Positions 59,040 through 64,000 of a stretch of 64,000 nt of DNA are shown piece by piece. Position 1 is the stretch's first letter; each line of letters begins with the position of its first letter. The notes below the pieces were generated by a model. The model was not told where the DNA came from. It saw nothing but the letters and a program-made list of their open reading frames with translations, and made no database searches. The position numbers were made by a program, and so were the translations under genes. The stretch is from Gnetum montanum (lineage: Eukaryota; Streptophyta; Gnetopsida; Gnetales; Gnetaceae), in the NCBI GenBank assembly GCA_015680685.1, contig MNCI01009519.1:794689-858688 (forward strand). The letters run 5' to 3'.

Positions 59040-59700
59040 TAGAGTTACCCATTGATTTCTATAAAATACTTGGCTCAATGAAGAAACTGTTGTTTCTTTT
59101 TGGTGTCAAACCCTTATGGTGTTTTTTGTGTAAAGAGATAGGTGAAATGCTACTATAATAGTTTTTCTCCATGGTTAATTGATTATTTACTACACCTGCA
59201 AAGAAGAGTTCATTTGGGAAATAATCAAAAATTGGATACTCATCCTCTTTGCTGTCCCATCGTAACTGAGATAAACGATCAGCAACTACATTCTCGATGC
59301 CTTTACGATCGATCATTGTAAGATGAACTCTTGTAAGATTACAAGCCATTTTATGATGCAATGGATTACCATTTGCTTATTCATTAGAAACCTTGTTGCA
59401 CTATGATTCATGTGTACGAATACCTTATAGCCCAAGACATAGTACCTAAATTTTTCTAGTGCAAGCACTACAACCATTAATTCTTTCTCTGTTGTAGTGT
59501 AGTTAAGTTGTGCACCAATAATACTTCTACTTGCACAGTGGATGTAATAAGGACATTTTTTATCTAACTATGTATGTATAGCTTCTAAAGCATAGTTGGA
59601 TGTGTCATTGATTATGTGAAACAGCCTAGACTAGTTAGGAGCTTGTAGAATAGGTGTTCCTACTAGCTTTTGTTTTAAAGTTTGGAAATCTAGTTTGCAT
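59040..59700 (-). pseudogene. RNase H of Element C
   Basis: NDTSNYALEAIHT near 59620-59580 (catalytic TDAS changed to NDTS), then YYIHCASRSIIGAQLNYTTT, EKELMVVVLALEKF, VFVHMNHSAT and MIDRKGIENVVADRLSQL (about 59300). The tail continues toward integrase. Stops present. Confidence 0.78.
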
Positions 59701-60640
59701 TCCCTAGTACATTTGAAAGGTATGTCCTTTTCCGTTAATTCAACCAATGGTTTTGCAACCTTTGAAAAGTTCTCAATAAACCTTCTATAGTAGCCAGTGT
59801 GTCCAAGGAATGACTAGATATCCTTTACAGTTTCTGGTTGACAGGTAATTCCTTGGATAACTTTGATCTTTTTGAGGTCTACCTCTATCCTTTTTTGTGA
59901 GATCTTATGCCCTGGTACAATGCCCTCTTGGACCATTAACTAGCGTTTCTACCAGTTGAGCCTTAAATTGGTTTCTACACATCATTTTAATACTTTCTCT
60001 AACCAGTCAAAGGCTTGATCAAAGTTTTCTCCGTAGGTCAAGAAGTTGTCCATGAAGACCTCCACACCATTTCCTATCTGCTACTAGAATATTCTTAGAA
60101 CTAATCGTTGAAACGTTGTAGGGGAATTGCACAAGCCAAACAACATCTGTTTATATGAAAATGTTCCCCAAGGACTGGCAAACGTAGTCTTGGCTTTGTC
60201 TTTTGGGGCTATTTGTATTTGGTTGTACCCACTGTACCCATCTAGAAAACTATAGTAGCAATGCCCTACGATGGTGTCTAAGACTCGGTTCACGAATGGC
60301 AATGGAAAGTGGTCTTTGAATGTTGCCATATTCAATAGCCTAAAATCTATGCACACCCTCCATTTCCCTCCCTTTTTGGGAATTATAACGAAGGGGATAA
60401 CCCATTTGCTATTAGCAATGGGGTAGATGAACCCAACTTTTAGAAGTTGTTCAATTTCTTCCTTAACTACTTGCTTCAGCTTTGGGTTCAAACACCTCTG
60501 CGGTTGTCTTCGAAGCTTCATGGAGGGGTTGGTGTAAATCATATGTTGGCATATCCTAGGATCTATTCCAGTTAATTCGGGATATGACCAAGCAAAGGCT
60601 TTTGACCATTTATTTATCACTTTTAGCAATCTTTATTTTT
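59701..60640 (-). pseudogene. Reverse transcriptase of Element C
   Basis: FAWSYPELTGIDPRICQHM, LLKVGFIYPIANSKWVIPFV, PKKGGKWRVCIDFRLLN, YYSFLDGYSGYNQIQIAPKD, FASPWGTFSYKQMLFGLCNS (60629-60084, open for 181 codons). The catalytic box is VEVFMDNF (about 60055): the second Asp of YxDD has become Asn, so the enzyme would be inactive. Thumb and connection follow with stops. Confidence 0.87.
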
Positions 60641-60959
60641 GTTGAGGAGCAAGCTTTGCATTAGTAATTATCGACTTTCCATTTTTAAGAAACGTGTATT
60701 CCATACCATTGTGCAATGGTTTCAGCTCAAGGGGCTCTTACTTAAATTTCTCAGGGATTTCCAACTTCCCTCAATTGATATTTTCAAGGCTAAGAATTAA
60801 AATTTGACAATGGACTTGCTCTAATGCATCTATGCTATCAATGTAAGTGCAAGTCAAAACCTCAATTGGTTCCATGCATATGATTGAACTACTTTCTTGA
60901 TCAGCTATTAGCCATTGGGTGTCTTCCTATCATGTGGCTACTACATACAAGCATCTTTG

Positions 60960-61440
60960 ACTGTTGATCACTTGTGCACACTGATTGCATGCAGGCAATG
61001 TTAAACTTTTCACAAACCATGACCTCTGCACATAATTACACCCTGTGTCATTGTATGCAATGCATGAAACTTTCTTCTTCTCAATATTTCTGAATGTATT
61101 TTATTTTGATATTTCTAGGGAAAGATCAAGGATTTATAGGCATGTGTTAATGGTGCTTATCCATGCCCTTCCCATTATGATTAGGAAGTCCCCCTTACCG
61201 TTGTTCACCTGAATCACTAGGAAGTCAACTGGGTACAATCACCTAAAAATAGTGGTGATAATGTCCTTCACTAGCCCTAATGGGATAGTGATGGACTAGT
61301 CAGCCAACTCTAAATTGATGTTACTCTTTTTTAGCAGAGGTAGGTTCCAAGCTTTGTACATTTCTTGAGAAATCAAGTTGACATCAGAACTTGAATCCAA
61401 AAGAGCCTTGCACGGTTTGTTTCCAGTGATTTATAGATAT
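60960..61440 (-). pseudogene. Aspartic protease of Element C
   Basis: CKALLDSSSDVNLISQEMYK (61412-61355): the active-site Gly of DSG is Ser here. Then INLELAD, SITIPLGLVKDI, FLVIQVNNGKGDFLIMGRA. It follows the gag tail and precedes reverse transcriptase by a linker (60960-60640). Confidence 0.8.
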
Positions 61441-63159
61441 ATCAGAGGATTCCTAGGATCAGAGAATTTCCTAGAAAGATGGCTAGCTTTTATCCAGTTT
61501 GTGACGGCATGAGTTAAGATGACTATATGTGTTGAGTGTGGTTTTTGGGTTGAAGGGAGCTCCAAAGCTTCCAGTGATAGTGAGGTGGTTAAAGAATCAT
61601 CTGTTTGTGGTTGCAAGGGCTTAGTTGGACTATTGATTCTAAAGAAAGGTATTTTCTTTATATGGTTGTTAGAACCAATAGTAGGTTGAGGGTTAACAAC
61701 CCTTGTGGCATTACATTGCTACAGTTGGATAGGGATTTAACCCTGCAGAGCTGGAGCAGGTGGTAATGGAGTTAAGGATGGAAGAGGTCCAACCAAATGA
61801 GAAGGATGGTATGTTTGTGAAACATTGCCCCTAGGAGAAAGAGTCCTATAATACTCATGGGCTTGGTAGTGAGGTTGAGGAGTGATGTGACCAGTAGAGT
61901 CATGTGGAGAGACTGTCTGCTGCATGTAATATCCATACAGGTCAAGTTACTGGTATGGATACTATTGCCTTGGTGGTGGCATTCCCCATGATTGTCGGTA
62001 TTACCACTATTGATACTACTCGATTAGTTGTGCTGGAGTTCCACTTGGATAATATGTTAAAGGTTGGTGGAACTTCCTTTGGTTACCTTGAGGATAAGGT
62101 AACCTTTGGGGTGTTTGCCTTTTGTTTAATCATGGGTTAAGTGCATACATCCCAGACTCCTACAGATGTAAGATTATAGTGCAACATCCCTTAGGATGGT
62201 TATATTGGCATATCTCACATCCACTATCATTATTTATATCTAAATCTACAACTTCTTCGATGATGGGAACTTTTCCCTTACCCTTGTTACGTGCATGTTC
62301 AATTTCTCTTTTCTTTCTTTTTTCACGATCACTACCTTGCTCTCTAGACTCCTCTACTATTTTAAGAATGGCTTGAAATCCATCATCTAGGGAATCCCAC
62401 ATTTGGTCTACCTTTTTCGATACTTCAAATGCTAATTTTTGGATAGGAAAGGTTTTCTTATTCACCATCTCTTCTAGTGGTGACTCTTCTTCATCCTCAT
62501 AGAATCTTACTCCCTTCTTTTGGAGGGAAGGATCTTTGTTATATTCCTCCACACTCTCTCTTTTCCTTAGCTCATCTTATTCTTTAGCAACTTGCCTCAA
62601 TAATCTTTGAACTTGATGGGTCCTAAGCTTAGATAGCCTCCCTTGGACATATGTCCCAAGGGTTCTTCACATTTTATGCCTAAGCACATCTACAAGATGG
62701 TGTAGTTGGTCGACTGCTTAAGGCAGGTTAACCACCCTCATTTTTGCTTAGGACATGTGGGAAATTCTATGACAACTTTACCTTTATGGATTCATGATGT
62801 CTCTCTTATTGCGAATCCCTTTCATGTTGTGCCTCCATGGGTTGGTACTCTCTTGAGTCATGATCATGCACAACATACTCTACCTATAAGTGTTGCATGC
62901 CAATTCATGTGAGATCATGAAGAAGCATGCCCAGGACTAAACAATCGAGAGGTAACACTGTGTTATCTTCTAAATCTCACGAACACAGTTTTTCATCCTG
63001 GTGGAGGATAAAGGTAAATTTTGGTACATATTCATCAAGATGAACATATACCACATGAAACTATTGAGGGACTAGTGGATTATCATGTGTACTACGCCTC
63101 TGATTGTTACCTATATTAGACCTAGGTAGTGAAACACTTTCTTATGAAGAAGGAGACAT
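61441..63159 (-). pseudogene. gag of Element C
   Basis: Start ATG 63159 (MSPSS then a stop). YVPKFTFILHQDEKL near 63040-62995 parallels YVPDLTFILHQDEHL in Element A. The gag core WYKSL..HEPLD is largely missing: between about 62990 and 62600 little can be read, so a deletion is likely. The later part 62552-62160 is open for 130 codons: DEEESPLEEMVNKK, KVDQMWDSLDDGFQAILKIV, CEICQYNHPKGCC. The Pro/Tyr/His-rich tail (MPPPRQ, YGYYMQQTVSPHDSTGHITP) runs to about 61440. Confidence 0.75.
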
Positions 63160-63278
63160 GATTGCCTATTTAGTGTGTAATGTATTATATATTATTATTT
63201 TCCTTTAATCAACCCCAAGGGTTCATTCCAGTGGTGTGAAATATTTCCTATGTTCTAGTTAGCCCACAAACAACAAAG

Positions 63279-63297
63279 TCCCTAGAAATGGTGCCAA
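63279..63297 (-). other. Primer binding site (tRNA-Asp type) of Element C
   Basis: Minus strand TTGGCACCATTTCTAGGGA against TTGGCGCCGTTGCCGGGGA: five differences, four of them transitions. Confidence 0.75.
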
Positions 63298-64000
63298 TGA
63301 TGAGTGGCGAGGTATCCCTATGCTCAACCATACAAATACGAGTGTATATGCATGATCTGGTCAAATTCTAAGGACTAAGTGCCTATGCACCTTCTAGAAC
63401 AAGAATGGGTTGATCAATCATTGTCTTCCCAAGCTTACTTGTATGTCAACTAGGCTTTAATTAATCCTAACACCAGTATCCATTCACACTTTCCATACAC
63501 ATCCTAAACCAGTGCAACACTACTAGGATTACCAAGTGCTAATTGTTACTGGGTTACCAAGTGTTACACGCATGCTCGAAGTGATCGTACTGAGTGTGCT
63601 TACTTAGGAGAGTTGTAGGGTGAGAGAGAGAGAGAGAGAGCATTAATTAACCAAGGAAAGCATTAAATAACTAGAAATAACATTAATTAATTTGTTCTAA
63701 ATGCTACAAGGTTTATCAAAAATTTCATCTTTATTACCGTACACAAGGTGTGCTCAAGTACATAATGCTTGAATAAAGATCCATTCACTTTATAACTCCT
63801 ACTGTGGGCACATAGAAATAATTCTAACTTTACGAGGGAGAAAAAGTAAGAGTTTCAATAAGAGACTAAAATTAACTATGGAAACCAAGTGCACCCACAT
63901 TTTATTTATAGGCAATGAGGCAAGACACAATATCAGGTATCTAACATTGCATGCCAAGCTTCGATATCATGGATCCGATATCGTGGATTCAATATCACGA
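63298..64000 (-). repeat. 5' LTR of Element C (partial)
   Basis: Edge TGATGAGTGGCGAGGTATCC at 63298, paired with 55078-55907. TATA box on the minus strand at 63910-63903. A GA microsatellite at 63621-63639 is longer than in the other LTR (55517-55527). About 60 bp shorter in the region after 63445. The window ends before its outer edge. Confidence 0.88.

Larger units (their letters stand above)
55078..64000 (-). mobile_element. Element C: Athila-type retrotransposon without accessory gene (5' end cut by window)
   Basis: Minus orientation: partial 5' LTR (64000-63298), primer site, gag, protease, reverse transcriptase, RNase H, integrase, spacer, polypurine tract, 3' LTR (55907-55078). The pol blocks match Element A closely. 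Only about 1.9 kb separate integrase from the 3' LTR, and this space contains no transposon-domain/coiled-coil gene. The 5-bp flank on the left is TAGGA; the right flank is outside the window. Confidence 0.85.

Overview
The window is plant nuclear DNA made almost entirely of old, nested retrotransposons. The organism is probably a large-genome seed plant, and a gymnosperm such as a conifer is my best guess. The evidence is heavily decayed Athila-, Tat- and copia-type elements with plant tRNA primer sites, a degraded non-LTR (LINE) element, a plant SnRK1 kinase pseudogene, and stop codons that look like decay of methylated CHG sites. No intact host gene was found. All coordinates come from reading the sequence by eye, so domain edges inside the degraded genes are approximate.

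Layout. 1-2779: AT-rich DNA and the 3' part of a LINE (minus). 2785-12103: Element 1 (plus), an Athila-type LTR element with 5-bp target duplications. It has gag and a long accessory gene but no pol, and it sits inside the LINE reading frame, which resumes at 12109. 12803-15328: truncated copia element (minus) ending in an LTR that cuts into a SnRK1-like kinase pseudogene (15329-16140, plus). 16141-20114: unassigned DNA. 20115-50548: Element A (minus), a full Athila-type element with gag, pol and the accessory gene. It is split at 23267-40493 by Element B (plus, 23272-40488), a Tat-lineage element with two RNase H domains. 50549-51952: nothing recognised. 51953-55077: 3' part of a second Tat element, D (minus). 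55078 to the window end: Element C (minus), an Athila-type element with pol but no accessory gene, apparently inserted in D.

Most interesting content. (1) Between the protease and reverse transcriptase of Element B lies a gene on the opposite strand (33439 down to 29418). It has seven visible coding blocks separated by six introns with GT-AG or GC-AG ends, and reading phase carries across most junctions. It encodes a large protein with a transposon-associated globular part and a charged helical part. (2) Elements 1 and A carry a sense-strand accessory gene of similar plan downstream of gag or pol. In each it is preceded by sequence that resembles that element's own LTR promoter (U3 phrase plus TATA), then a second polypurine-tract-like motif. 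(3) Both Tat elements carry arrays built on a TTAAACTAGCAA-type core just after integrase, and B has another just before the antisense gene.

How the parts would have worked. gag and pol supply capsid, protease, reverse transcriptase, RNase H and integrase for copying. Element 1, lacking pol, would have depended on relatives like A or C. All copies seen here are broken by stops, frameshifts or catalytic substitutions. There is one 199-bp run of N in the antisense gene, and a suspicious 35-bp fold-back flanked by single Ns in Element B that looks like an assembly join.
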